Assembly: GCF_010093085.1 (NCBI RefSeq)
Contig: NZ_MSRC01000003.1
Location: 496,001-560,000, forward strand
Direction of reading: 5' to 3'
Source of the DNA: Bacillus sp. SKDU12
Lineage (GTDB): Bacteria; Bacillota; Bacilli; Bacillales; Bacillaceae
Length of the DNA stretch: 64,000 nucleotides
Below the pieces are notes generated by a model. That model was given only the letters and a program-made list of their open reading frames with translations. It was not told where the DNA came from and ran no database searches. Made by a program: the position numbers and the translations under genes. Of this stretch, positions 17,109 to 26,253 are shown one piece after another; position 1 is the first letter of the stretch; each line of letters starts with the position of its first letter.

Positions 17109-17506
17109 TGAATTTTGAGCTGGAATTAAAGGGGTTTAAAGAACTGGAATCTACATTCGCAGACTTAGCCCGCAAGGACGAAAAAATCCATAAAGCAACC
17201 GTAAAAGCAGGCGGTGCTGTATTGGCGGAAGTAATCAATGATAATGCTCCGCGGTCAGCTATTGGGGGTAAGCACCCTCACATTGACGAGGACATTATTG
17301 TTGGAAACAGGATAAAGCGAGATGAAGACGGAGAAATATATGCCGTTGTCGGCCCCACAAAGAACACTAAATTCCGTGTTCACTTGCCGGAGTTTGGAAC
17401 CATTCATCAGGCAGCAAATCCTTTTATTCGAAACAGTATGATCCAGGCGAATGATAAGATGCTTGATGCTATGGAAAAGGTCATAAAGGCGGGGTATAAG
17501 TTATGA
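17105..17506 (+). CDS. HK97 gp10-like connector protein
   Basis: A 133-residue protein with an N-terminal helix-rich half (KELESTFADLARKDEKIHKA) and the 'VHLPEFGTIHQAANPFIRNS' segment typical of the HK97 gp10 family, where the aromatic/GT motif is followed by PFxR. It takes part in the head-tail interface. Four-base overlaps on both sides. Confidence 0.9.
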   Translation: MMNFELELKGFKELESTFADLARKDEKIHKATVKAGGAVLAEVINDNAPRSAIGGKHPHIDEDIIVGNRIKRDEDGEIYAVVGPTKNTKFRVHLPEFGTIHQAANPFIRNSMIQANDKMLDAMEKVIKAGYKL

Positions 17507-17895
17507 GTTTTTTTAATCTCATCGAAAGATCAATGCAATTAAAGGACAAGGTATTTGAAGCGCTGGAAACCCATCCGGCGCTTTTGTTATTGATTGATCC
17601 TGCCACTATTTATGAACTGGCCGTACCAGAAGGGCTTGAAAGTTCTCCTCCTTACATTGTGGTTCAGGAAATAGACTACAGAACAACTAAATGGGCTGAT
17701 GGGAAGCCGATACAAGACAACGCCGTTTATCAGATTGATGTGTACCACAATAGTTCATGCGATCCTATTTTGGCCCCTATTGTGGACGTAATGAGCGGCC
17801 TGGATTTTCAGACAACGGTCCCTATCAATGAATTTTTACAAAAAGAACGTCTTATTCGAAAAGGATATCGGTTCGAAGCAAACATTTTATTATAA
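17503..17895 (+). CDS. Tail terminator / completion protein
   Basis: A 130-residue protein. 'PPYIVVQEIDYRTTKWADG' followed by 'YQIDVYHNS' resembles DUF3168/gp17-like tail terminators, which cap the tail tube and join it to the head. The position just before the major tail protein is the expected one. Confidence 0.85.
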   Translation: MSFFNLIERSMQLKDKVFEALETHPALLLLIDPATIYELAVPEGLESSPPYIVVQEIDYRTTKWADGKPIQDNAVYQIDVYHNSSCDPILAPIVDVMSGLDFQTTVPINEFLQKERLIRKGYRFEANILL

Positions 17896-17909
17896 TTGGA
17901 GGTTTTAAG

Positions 17910-18521
17910 ATGCCTGAATACAGTTCAGTGACAGGTTTGAAGAATGTGAAATTTGCGCCATTAAAAAAGGCGGGTAAATTTTATGTTCCCACAGAAATTC
18001 TTGACTATGAATTTGCAATCAATATGAAAGTTGAAACAGAAACATCCACAGAAAAACAATATGCGGATGATAAACTTGTCGATCTTGCAGTTTCAACTGG
18101 TTCAACTAAATTAGACATTGAAATGCGGGATCTGCCAATGGAGATTCTCTCTAAATTACTTGGAATTGAACAAGATGAAAACGGATTGTACTTGTTTAAG
18201 AAAAATATCATTCCTCCTTGGGTTGCGATGACGTTTCAAGGACCTAAAGCAAACGGCAAGTCTCGTCATGTGGGCTTGGTAAAAGGGAGATTCTCTTTGC
18301 CGGGCGATGAATGGAAAACAAAACAAGATAAAACGGATTTCCAAACGATCAAACTTTCAGCCGAATTTGTAGATAGAGAGCAGGACGATGTGTTCAAAAT
18401 CGTTGCGGATGAAGATGGAGAAAAATACGATATAGATCACTTTTATAAGGCAGTTTTTGGGGATGCCTATCAAAATAAACAAGATCCAGAAGAAAATGTA
18501 AGTGCTGATCTTGGGAAATAA
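17910..18521 (+). CDS. Major tail protein
   Basis: A 203-residue protein with the phi13/TP901-type tail-tube pattern (YSSVTGLKNVKFAPL, then 'VALTFQG'-like 'WVAMTFQGPKANGKSRHV' and 'TIKLSAEFVDREQDD'). It forms the hexameric tail tube. Good AATTGGAGG ribosome site. A hairpin with a weak T-run follows the stop. Confidence 0.92.
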   Translation: MPEYSSVTGLKNVKFAPLKKAGKFYVPTEILDYEFAINMKVETETSTEKQYADDKLVDLAVSTGSTKLDIEMRDLPMEILSKLLGIEQDENGLYLFKKNIIPPWVAMTFQGPKANGKSRHVGLVKGRFSLPGDEWKTKQDKTDFQTIKLSAEFVDREQDDVFKIVADEDGEKYDIDHFYKAVFGDAYQNKQDPEENVSADLGK

Positions 18522-18549
18522 AAGGGGAAGCTGAAAAGCTTCTCTTTAT
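18521..18549 (+). terminator. Hairpin after the major tail gene
   Basis: GGGGAAGCT-GAAA-AGCTTCTC followed by TTTATT. Probably a partial terminator lowering expression of downstream tail genes relative to the tail-tube protein. Confidence 0.55.
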
Positions 18550-18586
18550 TCAGATAAAATCCATTTAACCAAAAGGAGGAGTCATT

Positions 18587-18964
18587 ATGGCTCAGAAACA
18601 TATTTCTATCAAATTGTGGTTTGAAGACGAAAAAAAGTTTAAAACTTTTATTGCACCGCGAACAAATACAAAGACACTTCTTGAAGCGCTAAGATTAAAT
18701 GCTGAAGCGGAAAAAACATCAGATAATCTTGAAAAGAGCATCAAAACATTGGAGAAACAAATCCAGTTTATTGTGAAAATATTCCGTGACCAGTTCACTT
18801 ATGACGAGTTCACCGAAGGGCTACAATCATTTGAAGTGACAAAAGAAGTCAGCCGAATTCTCTCAGAGGTAGCTGGATACAAAGAAATTGAGGAAATGGA
18901 TCAAGATTTTTTGCAGGAGAAGACGGAGAAGAATACACCTACGAACGAGGAATCCAGCAAATAA
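18587..18964 (+). CDS. Tail assembly chaperone, short product (gpG-like)
   Basis: A 125-residue protein ending at TAA 18962-18964. It begins with a beta-rich stretch (HISIKLWFEDEKKFKTFIAP) and contains 'FRDQFTYDEFTEGLQSFE', typical of the G part of siphovirus tail chaperones that coat the tape measure before tube assembly. A slippery heptamer lies near its end, giving the longer GT product (separate entry). Confidence 0.9.
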   Translation: MAQKHISIKLWFEDEKKFKTFIAPRTNTKTLLEALRLNAEAEKTSDNLEKSIKTLEKQIQFIVKIFRDQFTYDEFTEGLQSFEVTKEVSRILSEVAGYKEIEEMDQDFLQEKTEKNTPTNEESSK

Positions 18965-19104
18965 ATGAAATTTATTCCACACTGCTTGAACAAGGGTGGA
19001 AAATGACTGAAATAGATAACATGGACATTTACCATTACTTAGAGGTTTTGGCTGAAAAGAATAAGCCGAAAATTAAGACGGTAACAATTGACCAAATCTT
19101 TTAG
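18587..19104 (+). CDS. Tail assembly chaperone, frameshift product (gpGT-like)
   Basis: The heptamer T-TTT-TTG at 18907-18913 is in the correct phase for a -1 shift. Reading then continues in the -1 frame (AGEDGEEYTYERGI..., later 'LEQGWKMTEIDNMDIYHYLE') to TAG at 19102-19104. The joined protein is about 172 residues, with an added T domain of about 63 residues. The -1 frame has no start codon of its own near the junction and its sequence is typical of T domains. The short and long forms are normally made in a fixed ratio. Confidence 0.88.
18907..18913 (+). promoter_or_regulatory. Programmed -1 ribosomal frameshift site
   Basis: TTTTTTG, read as T-TTT-TTG in the zero frame of the chaperone gene. 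It sits 51 bases before the zero-frame stop. Confidence 0.85.
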
Positions 19105-19128
19105 ACAGGTGCTCACCTGTCTTTTTTT
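19104..19128 (+). terminator. Terminator after the tail chaperone
   Basis: GACAGG-TGCTCA-CCTGTC followed by TTTTTTT. It overlaps the GT stop codon and precedes the tape measure gene, so readthrough or a new promoter must feed the latter. Confidence 0.8.
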
Positions 19129-19163
19129 GTTGAGTTTATGCCAGGAAAGCGGGGTGTTTACAT

Positions 19164-22100
19164 ATGGCTCAACCAATAGGAAATATGGTTGTTAAAGTAG
19201 GTCTTGACGATACAGGTTTTAATCGAGGTATTGAAGGCCTAAAAAGGCAAATGCGCCTGGCAAACTCAGAAATGAAGGCGGCCGGCAGTATTTATAAAAA
19301 TACCGGTAACCAAACGAAACTCCTTCAGTCGAAAATGGAAGGCCTAAACAATAAATATAAGATTCAAGGCCGTTTAGTCCAAGAACATCGTCAGAGATAT
19401 GATGAATTGGCCCGTCAAAAAGGAAAGGACAACCGCGAGACACAAATCCAAGCTCGGCGATTAAATGATGCAATAGCTGTTCATCAAAATTTAGGAAGAG
19501 AACTGCAGCAAGTCAGCAAAGAATATGATACCTTGTCAGGAAACACTAGCCGGGCTGCAAGTGTTTTCTCTGTCTTTAAAAAGGATTCACAAGAAGTATC
19601 AAAAGAATTAAAGGCTGTCTATAATTCAGCGACTGAAACAGGGAAGGCGCTGACAGCTATAGGGGTGGTTGGAGCCCTTGGCATAGGGGCAACTGTTAAG
19701 GCTGCAGCCAGCTTTGAAAAGGAAATGAGCCGGGTTGCAGCGTTAGCAAATGCAACAGATGACCAAATGGCCGCGCTTACTGAAACTGCCCGCCATCTTG
19801 GGGCCGTAACACAATACACAGATGGTCAAGTAGCCGAAGGAATGCAGTATTTAGCCATGGCCGGCTATAAAACCAATCAAATCATCGGCGCAATGCCTGG
19901 GTTATTGGCAACTGCTGCAGCTGGGCAAACCGATTTAGGTGTTACAGCTGATATTGTCTCAGACATCTTAACGGAGTTTCATATAAAAGCAGAGGACACT
20001 AACCGCGTTGCTGATGTTATGGCTTATACGTTTACCAATTCGAACGCTAGGCTCGAGGAAATTGGGCAAACCATGAAATATGCGGCTCCCGCAGCAAAAA
20101 CCGCGGGTGTGAGCATGGAAGAATTGGCCGCGGCAACCGGGATCATGGCGAACAGCGGGATTAAAGCTGATATGGCCGGAACAGCTTTGCGATCAACATT
20201 AACTCGTTTGGCTGCGCCTCCAAAGCCAGCAGCATCGGCAATCGAAGAGCTGGGGCTTAAAGTAACGGATTCAACTGGGAAAATGCGTCCGTTAGCGGAC
20301 ATCATAGGGCAAATCAACGAGAAAACCAAAGACTATACGGAGACAGAACAAATCAGGATTGCCAAACAGCTTGCCGGACAGCATGCTCTATCAGGCTTCA
20401 TTACTTTAATGCACGCTGGAAAGGATAAACTCCAAGACTTCACAAAAGAATTGGAAAACAGCGGCGGCACAGCTGAGAAAATCGCTGATAAGCAAATGGA
20501 CAACCTGGCCGGTTCATTTGAATATTTAAAGTCGGCCACAAATAACGCTGTTATTACACTTGGAAATCAATTTATCCCAGTGATCCGTGCTACAACAGAC
20601 GTCATTACAAGTGCTGTGACATGGTTTGATTCGTTGCCTTCTTCAGTGGCGAGCACAATTGCCATTACAGGTGCAGCGGTCACTGTGTTCTCACTCTTGG
20701 GCGGGGCTTTCCTGCTGACATTAGGTTCTATTCCTAAAATGGCTGCGGGTTGGAATATGCTTCGCACAGCTGGGGCTTATTTAACCGGAAATGTGAACCG
20801 TGCTTCTACAAGTCTAACTGTTTATTCTGCTGAGGCGATTGCGGCCGGCACAGCTTCAAGAACAGCAGCAGCGGGCATGACTGCCACTTCAACAGCTGCG
20901 GCAGTAGCATCCACAAGAATGGACCGTTTTCATCAAACCTCTGCACTTGCCACAACCAGGGTAGGACGGCTTGAACAAACGACAACCAGAAGCGCAAGAG
21001 CGATGAGTGGCCTTAGTGGCGCTTCCCGTGTAGCAGGTCTTGGCTTGAGCTTGTTTGGCGGACCAGTTGGAACGATCGCCGGATTAATCCTTTCTTTTGC
21101 TCCTGAACTGCTCAAGTTCGGTTCAGGGATCATCAAAGCTGGAGTAAATGCAGTAAAAGGCGCTGGCGGGTTTATGCAGCTTGCGAAAAGTGGATTTGGT
21201 CTTTTTAACATTCTAAAAAAAGGTGCCGGGATTGTTGGTCTTTTGCGTGGTGGACTTAGTTTACTTGGGGGACCGATCGGAATAGCTGTTACTGGTGTCA
21301 CCCTTCTAGCTGATGCGGGATTTAAGTATTATGACAACTTGAAAAAAAGAGTGCTGCCGGCAACAATCGACTTTGGCGATAAGGTGTCTGAATCTACTTC
21401 AAAAGCGATTAATGCTTATGAAGATATGAACACCAAAGTCAGTGCCAAGCTGAATTATTACTATTTAACCAACAAAAAGATCACGAAAAAAATTGCTGAT
21501 AACATGTCCAGTGAGTATGAAAAGATGGGCCAAACCATTCTTGATGGCTATCAAAAGAGCACTGATAAATCTTTGAAAGTGTTAAGTGATTTTTATGTAT
21601 CTAATAAAGAAATGTCAGAGAAAGAGAAGACAGAAACATTACAGAATATCAAAGACAACAATAAGGACAAGCATAAAGAAATATCCGGGTATACCAAGCG
21701 CATCAAAAAGATTTGGGAAAATGCTGCTAAAGATCACCGAGATATTACAGATGGCGAACGTAAGGAAATAGAACAGATTATAAAGAAAATGAATAGCCAT
21801 GTTGAATCTGCTCTTACTAAAAGTAAAGAAGAGCAGACAATTATCGCTGGAAAACTGAAAGATAACAAAACTCAACTTTCTGCAAAAGAAGCAGCTGCCA
21901 CAGTTGAAAACAGCAAAAAAGCTAAAGACAATGTGGTCAAGAATGCTGAAAAGCAATATAAAGAAGTGGTGAAAAACGCTGATCTTGAGTATTACGTCAA
22001 GGGTTCAATCACTAAAAAACAGCATGATGATACAGTTAGCTCTGCGAAGAGCCAAAAAGATCAGGTTGTGAAACAGGCTGAAAAAACTCATAAAGGCGTG

Positions 22101-23651
22101 GTAAGTGAAGCGAAACTGCAGGCTGCTGGGCATTTAGAAGAAGTAGATTGGGAGACAGGGGAAGTGCTCGGGAAATGGGATACTTTCCTCGTTGATCTAG
22201 CAGGTGTTGTCAATAAAATTACCGGCGGGATCAATACTGTTCTTGAGTTCATGCACATTCCTACCATTCCTGAATGGAAGCCTAAAGGATACAGCGGAAA
22301 CTCTGAAATGCAAGTAGCGCCAGGCAGGGCATATGCAAAAGGGACAGACTTTCACCCAGGCGGAAGGGCGTTAGTCGGTGAAGAAGGATTTGAGCTTGCT
22401 CATACACCAGGCATCGGAACGTATGTGGTTGGAATGGGCGGTCCGCAGGTTTGGGATTTACCGCGTGGTACATCGGTTCTCCCACATAGTCAGTCAAAAG
22501 AAGTCATGGCAACCGGTCTTCCTGGTTATGCAGGCGGTGTCGGGAGCTTCTTCAAAGACGCCCTTAATGGCTCCAAGAAGCTTGTGAAAGGAGCCATTTC
22601 AGCAGGGAAGGGTGTTGTCAATAAAGCGAAAGATGTTGCATCGGGTGCTATGGAAATGATCTTGAATGGCCCTGAGAAAATGATTAAGAACTTGTTTAAG
22701 GGTTTTATTCCTTTTAAGTCAGGAAAAGGTGTGGACTCATTAGGAACTGGAATCCTCCAAACATTAAAAAATGGAGCTGGTCAGTTTTTAAAAAGCATTC
22801 TTCCGGATGCCGGGCTTTTCACAGCTGATGCTTATAAGGGAGCGACAGGTTCTGCCCAGGTTCAAAAATGGGTAGCGGAAGCTGTTGGCATTGCTGGTGT
22901 ACCATTCTCATGGGTTCCTGGCCTGATCACCATTGCAATGAAAGAGTCTGGAGGGAATCCCAATGCAATAAACCTTACTGACTCAAATGCAAGAGCCGGT
23001 CATCCTTCTCGTGGGCTGATGCAGACTATCCCGAGTACATTTTCATCTAATGCGTTTCCTGGGCACAATAACATTTTGAATCCGGTTGATAATATACTGG
23101 CTGCAATCAATTACATCAAAGGTCGCTATGGGGATATATCTAATCACCCTGGATTGAAGTCAATGGCTCGCGGCGGCCCGTATGTGGGATATGCAAAAGG
23201 AGGGACTTCTCCGGGGCGCGGTGGCTCTAAATGGGCAATTCTAAACGAACGGGGCTTTGATGAAACTACAATCACAACAGACCCGACGTATCGAGAACGC
23301 AACATCGGTTTATGGGCACGTGTAGGACGTGAGCTCGGTGTTCTTCCGTCACTTCAACAAGGGATGATTTCAAAGGCCCTTGTACTGCTTCAAAAAGCTT
23401 CAATGGCTAAAGTCGAGGCAGAGCCGCAAACCAATGTGAATGTTGACATGAGCCGCGTGGTTGAGAATCAAGAGAAGCAAATCAGCATGATGAGCCAGCA
23501 AATAGATGCTCTCCAGCAAAACATTCAGCTTTTGCAACAGCTTGTTTTGAAAGACAATCACACGTATATAGACGGGACAAGACTGGATCAAACCAGTGCG
23601 GACCGATATAACAAAAAACGTTACAGAAACGGGGGTAAGCCTGCATGGTAA
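19164..23651 (+). CDS. Tail tape measure protein with transglycosylase domain
   Basis: A 1495-residue protein. The N-terminal coiled coil runs about 5-150. A TP901-type tape-measure core lies at 180-420 (FEKEMSRVAALANATDDQMA, 'MPGLLATAAAGQTDLG', 'NSGIKADMAGTALRSTLTRL'). Gly/Ala-rich hydrophobic segments at about 500-720 may insert in the membrane. A Lys-rich coil spans about 740-980, and an SLT lytic transglycosylase is at about 1240-1335 ('IAMKESGGNPNAIN', 'SRGLMQTIPSTF', catalytic Glu in MKESGG). It sets tail length and helps DNA entry through peptidoglycan. By the usual 1.5 angstrom per residue rule the tail would be roughly 220 nm long. Confidence 0.95.
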   Translation: MAQPIGNMVVKVGLDDTGFNRGIEGLKRQMRLANSEMKAAGSIYKNTGNQTKLLQSKMEGLNNKYKIQGRLVQEHRQRYDELARQKGKDNRETQIQARRLNDAIAVHQNLGRELQQVSKEYDTLSGNTSRAASVFSVFKKDSQEVSKELKAVYNSATETGKALTAIGVVGALGIGATVKAAASFEKEMSRVAALANATDDQMAALTETARHLGAVTQYTDGQVAEGMQYLAMAGYKTNQIIGAMPGLLATAAAGQTDLGVTADIVSDILTEFHIKAEDTNRVADVMAYTFTNSNARLEEIGQTMKYAAPAAKTAGVSMEELAAATGIMANSGIKADMAGTALRSTLTRLAAPPKPAASAIEELGLKVTDSTGKMRPLADIIGQINEKTKDYTETEQIRIAKQLAGQHALSGFITLMHAGKDKLQDFTKELENSGGTAEKIADKQMDNLAGSFEYLKSATNNAVITLGNQFIPVIRATTDVITSAVTWFDSLPSSVASTIAITGAAVTVFSLLGGAFLLTLGSIPKMAAGWNMLRTAGAYLTGNVNRASTSLTVYSAEAIAAGTASRTAAAGMTATSTAAAVASTRMDRFHQTSALATTRVGRLEQTTTRSARAMSGLSGASRVAGLGLSLFGGPVGTIAGLILSFAPELLKFGSGIIKAGVNAVKGAGGFMQLAKSGFGLFNILKKGAGIVGLLRGGLSLLGGPIGIAVTGVTLLADAGFKYYDNLKKRVLPATIDFGDKVSESTSKAINAYEDMNTKVSAKLNYYYLTNKKITKKIADNMSSEYEKMGQTILDGYQKSTDKSLKVLSDFYVSNKEMSEKEKTETLQNIKDNNKDKHKEISGYTKRIKKIWENAAKDHRDITDGERKEIEQIIKKMNSHVESALTKSKEEQTIIAGKLKDNKTQLSAKEAAATVENSKKAKDNVVKNAEKQYKEVVKNADLEYYVKGSITKKQHDDTVSSAKSQKDQVVKQAEKTHKGVVSEAKLQAAGHLEEVDWETGEVLGKWDTFLVDLAGVVNKITGGINTVLEFMHIPTIPEWKPKGYSGNSEMQVAPGRAYAKGTDFHPGGRALVGEEGFELAHTPGIGTYVVGMGGPQVWDLPRGTSVLPHSQSKEVMATGLPGYAGGVGSFFKDALNGSKKLVKGAISAGKGVVNKAKDVASGAMEMILNGPEKMIKNLFKGFIPFKSGKGVDSLGTGILQTLKNGAGQFLKSILPDAGLFTADAYKGATGSAQVQKWVAEAVGIAGVPFSWVPGLITIAMKESGGNPNAINLTDSNARAGHPSRGLMQTIPSTFSSNAFPGHNNILNPVDNILAAINYIKGRYGDISNHPGLKSMARGGPYVGYAKGGTSPGRGGSKWAILNERGFDETTITTDPTYRERNIGLWARVGRELGVLPSLQQGMISKALVLLQKASMAKVEAEPQTNVNVDMSRVVENQEKQISMMSQQIDALQQNIQLLQQLVLKDNHTYIDGTRLDQTSADRYNKKRYRNGGKPAW

Positions 23652-24484
23652 AACTGTTTATTGATTTCAATAACGGATTAGGGGAGCAAAGCCTTGACAG
23701 CTTACTCCCTCAATTTGAAGTATTAAGCTTTTTGCCGGAAGCTCCGAATATTAATCGGGAAACAATTACGATCCCTCGGCGGCACGGTTTGATTTTACCG
23801 CAGCATCCACGCGATGTGACTTACGGGGAAAGAAAAATAAATGTTGAGTTTTATTTGAATGCGCTCAAGCATGAGAATTTTTATATGTACCGGCATCAGC
23901 TATATGCCCTATTGGTTAAGCCGTTTCCTTATTACATTTCTTCTGATCTTTGGCCGAATCGTCGTTTCCTTGTCACTTGTGACGGGAATTTCAGCATCCA
24001 AAAAGAGAAGGAGAAAACCTATAACGATTTCTCTGTTGAGTTCACTAATATTACAGGGATGGCGGAATCAACTTTTACAACAAAAGATAAGCAGTATTTC
24101 ACTAGAGCAAAGCGGACTTTTGGTATGAACATCCCGCCTAATGATCAATTGAACTATTCTTTTAAGAATCAGAAACGTTTTTCTGTGTTTAATCCCGGCG
24201 ATGTGCAGATAAATCCACTGGATCATGATTACAATGTCTTGTTAAATGCTGCAGGTAAAAATGTAACATTGATCAATCATACTAATGATGAAAAGCTTAC
24301 GATTGAACAGGAACTAAAGAAAAGTCAGCAGGTTTCTTTTCTCAAACAATATACAATCATTAATAACACGCCGATTAAAACATCTGGCCGGCTGCCGAGT
24401 CTTGAAATAGGATGGAATGAGTTTGAAGTTCAGAACACAAGTGACTTCACCATCCAATTCGATACTCGGCTTTATTATTTGTAA
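23645..24484 (+). CDS. Distal tail protein (Dit)
   Basis: A 279-residue protein with the siphovirus tail-family pattern 'TITIPRRHGLILPQHPRD' near residues 37-55 and 'ITIPRR'-type loop, followed by a galectin-like C-terminal half. It forms the hub ring between tail tube and baseplate. It overlaps the tape measure gene by 7 bases and precedes the tail lysin, as in SPP1- and TP901-like phages. Confidence 0.9.
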   Translation: MVKLFIDFNNGLGEQSLDSLLPQFEVLSFLPEAPNINRETITIPRRHGLILPQHPRDVTYGERKINVEFYLNALKHENFYMYRHQLYALLVKPFPYYISSDLWPNRRFLVTCDGNFSIQKEKEKTYNDFSVEFTNITGMAESTFTTKDKQYFTRAKRTFGMNIPPNDQLNYSFKNQKRFSVFNPGDVQINPLDHDYNVLLNAAGKNVTLINHTNDEKLTIEQELKKSQQVSFLKQYTIINNTPIKTSGRLPSLEIGWNEFEVQNTSDFTIQFDTRLYYL

Positions 24485-24498
24485 GAGGTGGTGGTTTT

Positions 24499-26202
24499 TT
24501 GGCTAAAGAAGATTTCATTAAACAAATAGCCGCCGACGCTCAAAGAGTTTATAAAAACCATCAAATTCTTGCTTCGTTAATCATTGCCCAGGGCTGTCTT
24601 GAGAGTGCATGGGGAACAAGTGAACTTGCAACAAGAGGACACAACCTATTCGGCATGAAAGGCGAGTATAAGGGACAATATGTCACAATGATGACATGGG
24701 AAGTCATTAACGGTGAAAATGTTCAGGTTCCGGCAAAGTTTCGAAAATATCCCTCTTGGAAAGAGTCGATTGACGACTTAGCTAACCTGTATCTCAATGG
24801 TGTAAGCTGGGATAAAAATCATTACAGGGCGGTTGTCGGAGAGACAGATTATCAAAAAGCTACAGCTGCGCTCGTAAAAGCTGGATATGCAACTGATCCA
24901 AATTATGCAACAAAGCTCAATAGCATTATTTTCACGTATAAATTAACCAAATACGATACAACTGAGGGGCTGCCCGACAATCCGGATGAACCAAGTAATC
25001 CTGATCCGATCGTAGACCTGCCGAGCAAAGAGTATGACGGAAAAGATATTACGCTAAATCAGAGTCTCCCTAAAGATGTATATTTACCAAAGCTGCATGT
25101 GGCGAGTCAGGACGATTCACAAGCTATTGAAGTCATCGGCGCTGACCCGGATTTATTAGACGATACGACAGGGAAAAAGGACATTGAATTTACGATCACA
25201 CGGACAGCTGATAATGGCACAGAATACGACTTGCTTGTGAATGACAATATTCTTTATCTTGATGAGAAAAAATTCAATCATCAAAAGTATTTCATCACAG
25301 ATATTGCAATTAACCAGGAAGGAACACTTTCTAAAAAAGTAACAGCAAGCCACGTCTATGTTGTGACACTAAACAATCACTATGTAGAAGATACGATCAG
25401 TGGGACGTTTAACGTCAGGAAGATGCTTGATTTTGTTTTTAAAGGCACAAAATTAAGGTACATCTTTATGGACAAAGAAAGTGAGTTCTCTAGCGTTGAA
25501 CAAGAGAATTTCGGTGACAGATTCGGAAATGATCTGATGGATGAAATTGTGGAAGACTATGGCTTAGAATTAGATGTCGATAATTATAAAGTCTACGTGT
25601 ATAAGAAAATGGGCAAACGAATAAATCATACACTTGATACTCGATATAATATGCCTGGTATCACAATCAAAACCTCTACTCAAGGGTGTTCCACAAGAGC
25701 GAGGGGTTTTGGTGCAATTAAAGAAAACAGCAGCACAGACAGCAAAAAAACGGAGTATGTTTTTGAACCGGTATTGTACAAGCATCCTGACGAAGATAAA
25801 TTTTTGATTGATGGTATGCCAAGATGGGCGGAACCATTGCGGGATGAAAAATATAAAAAAGAGTCCAGTATGTTAGCCGCGTTGAAAAAGTACGTCAATC
25901 CATATCCACAGACGGAAATAGAAGTAGATTATGAATACATCTACGAGCCGAAGCTTTTAAAGATACAAGAGGATTTCTGGAAGGGTGACACACTGCATAT
26001 TTTGGCTGACACATCATATGGCGTGACGTACGAAGATGATGTCCGTCTTTTGGCCATTCAATATAAACCATTGAATCCTTATGCAAAGCCGACACTGACA
26101 TTTGCTAATTTCCGAAAAGATATTCAAGACATTCGGATGGAGCAAGAGAAGAGATTGAAAGATCAAAAGCGATATATGCAAAAACTAAGAATGATGATAT
26201 GA
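24499..26202 (+). CDS. Tail-associated lysin (Tal) with N-terminal glucosaminidase
   Basis: A 567-residue protein from TTG 24499. Residues 1-155 form a FlgJ/LytG-type glucosaminidase: 'LIIAQGCLESAWGTSELA' with the catalytic Glu in LESAWG, 'NLFGMKG', and 'FRKYPSWKESIDDLANLYL'. After a Pro/Asp-rich linker (PDNPDEPSNPDP) comes the prophage-endopeptidase-tail hub domain (about 190-560, 'FTITRTADNGTEYDLLVND'). Usually the hub comes first and the hydrolase last, so the order here is unusual. The enzyme should digest peptidoglycan at the tail tip during infection. Confidence 0.85.
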   Translation: MAKEDFIKQIAADAQRVYKNHQILASLIIAQGCLESAWGTSELATRGHNLFGMKGEYKGQYVTMMTWEVINGENVQVPAKFRKYPSWKESIDDLANLYLNGVSWDKNHYRAVVGETDYQKATAALVKAGYATDPNYATKLNSIIFTYKLTKYDTTEGLPDNPDEPSNPDPIVDLPSKEYDGKDITLNQSLPKDVYLPKLHVASQDDSQAIEVIGADPDLLDDTTGKKDIEFTITRTADNGTEYDLLVNDNILYLDEKKFNHQKYFITDIAINQEGTLSKKVTASHVYVVTLNNHYVEDTISGTFNVRKMLDFVFKGTKLRYIFMDKESEFSSVEQENFGDRFGNDLMDEIVEDYGLELDVDNYKVYVYKKMGKRINHTLDTRYNMPGITIKTSTQGCSTRARGFGAIKENSSTDSKKTEYVFEPVLYKHPDEDKFLIDGMPRWAEPLRDEKYKKESSMLAALKKYVNPYPQTEIEVDYEYIYEPKLLKIQEDFWKGDTLHILADTSYGVTYEDDVRLLAIQYKPLNPYAKPTLTFANFRKDIQDIRMEQEKRLKDQKRYMQKLRMMI

Positions 26203-26226
26203 GCACTCTTACCAGGGTGCTTTTTG
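26202..26226 (+). terminator. Terminator after the tail lysin
   Basis: AGCACTC-TTACCA-GGGTGCT followed by TTTTG; the Tal stop codon overlaps its first base. Confidence 0.65.
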
Positions 26227-26253
26227 TTTTGTTCTTGAAAGGAGAGTGATCTC

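Noticed and set aside
20024..21301. Several 60-120-residue antisense ORFs in the tape measure gene
   Set aside because: Shadows of an Ala/Gly-rich coding region. The forward frame is continuous and contains clear tape-measure motifs.
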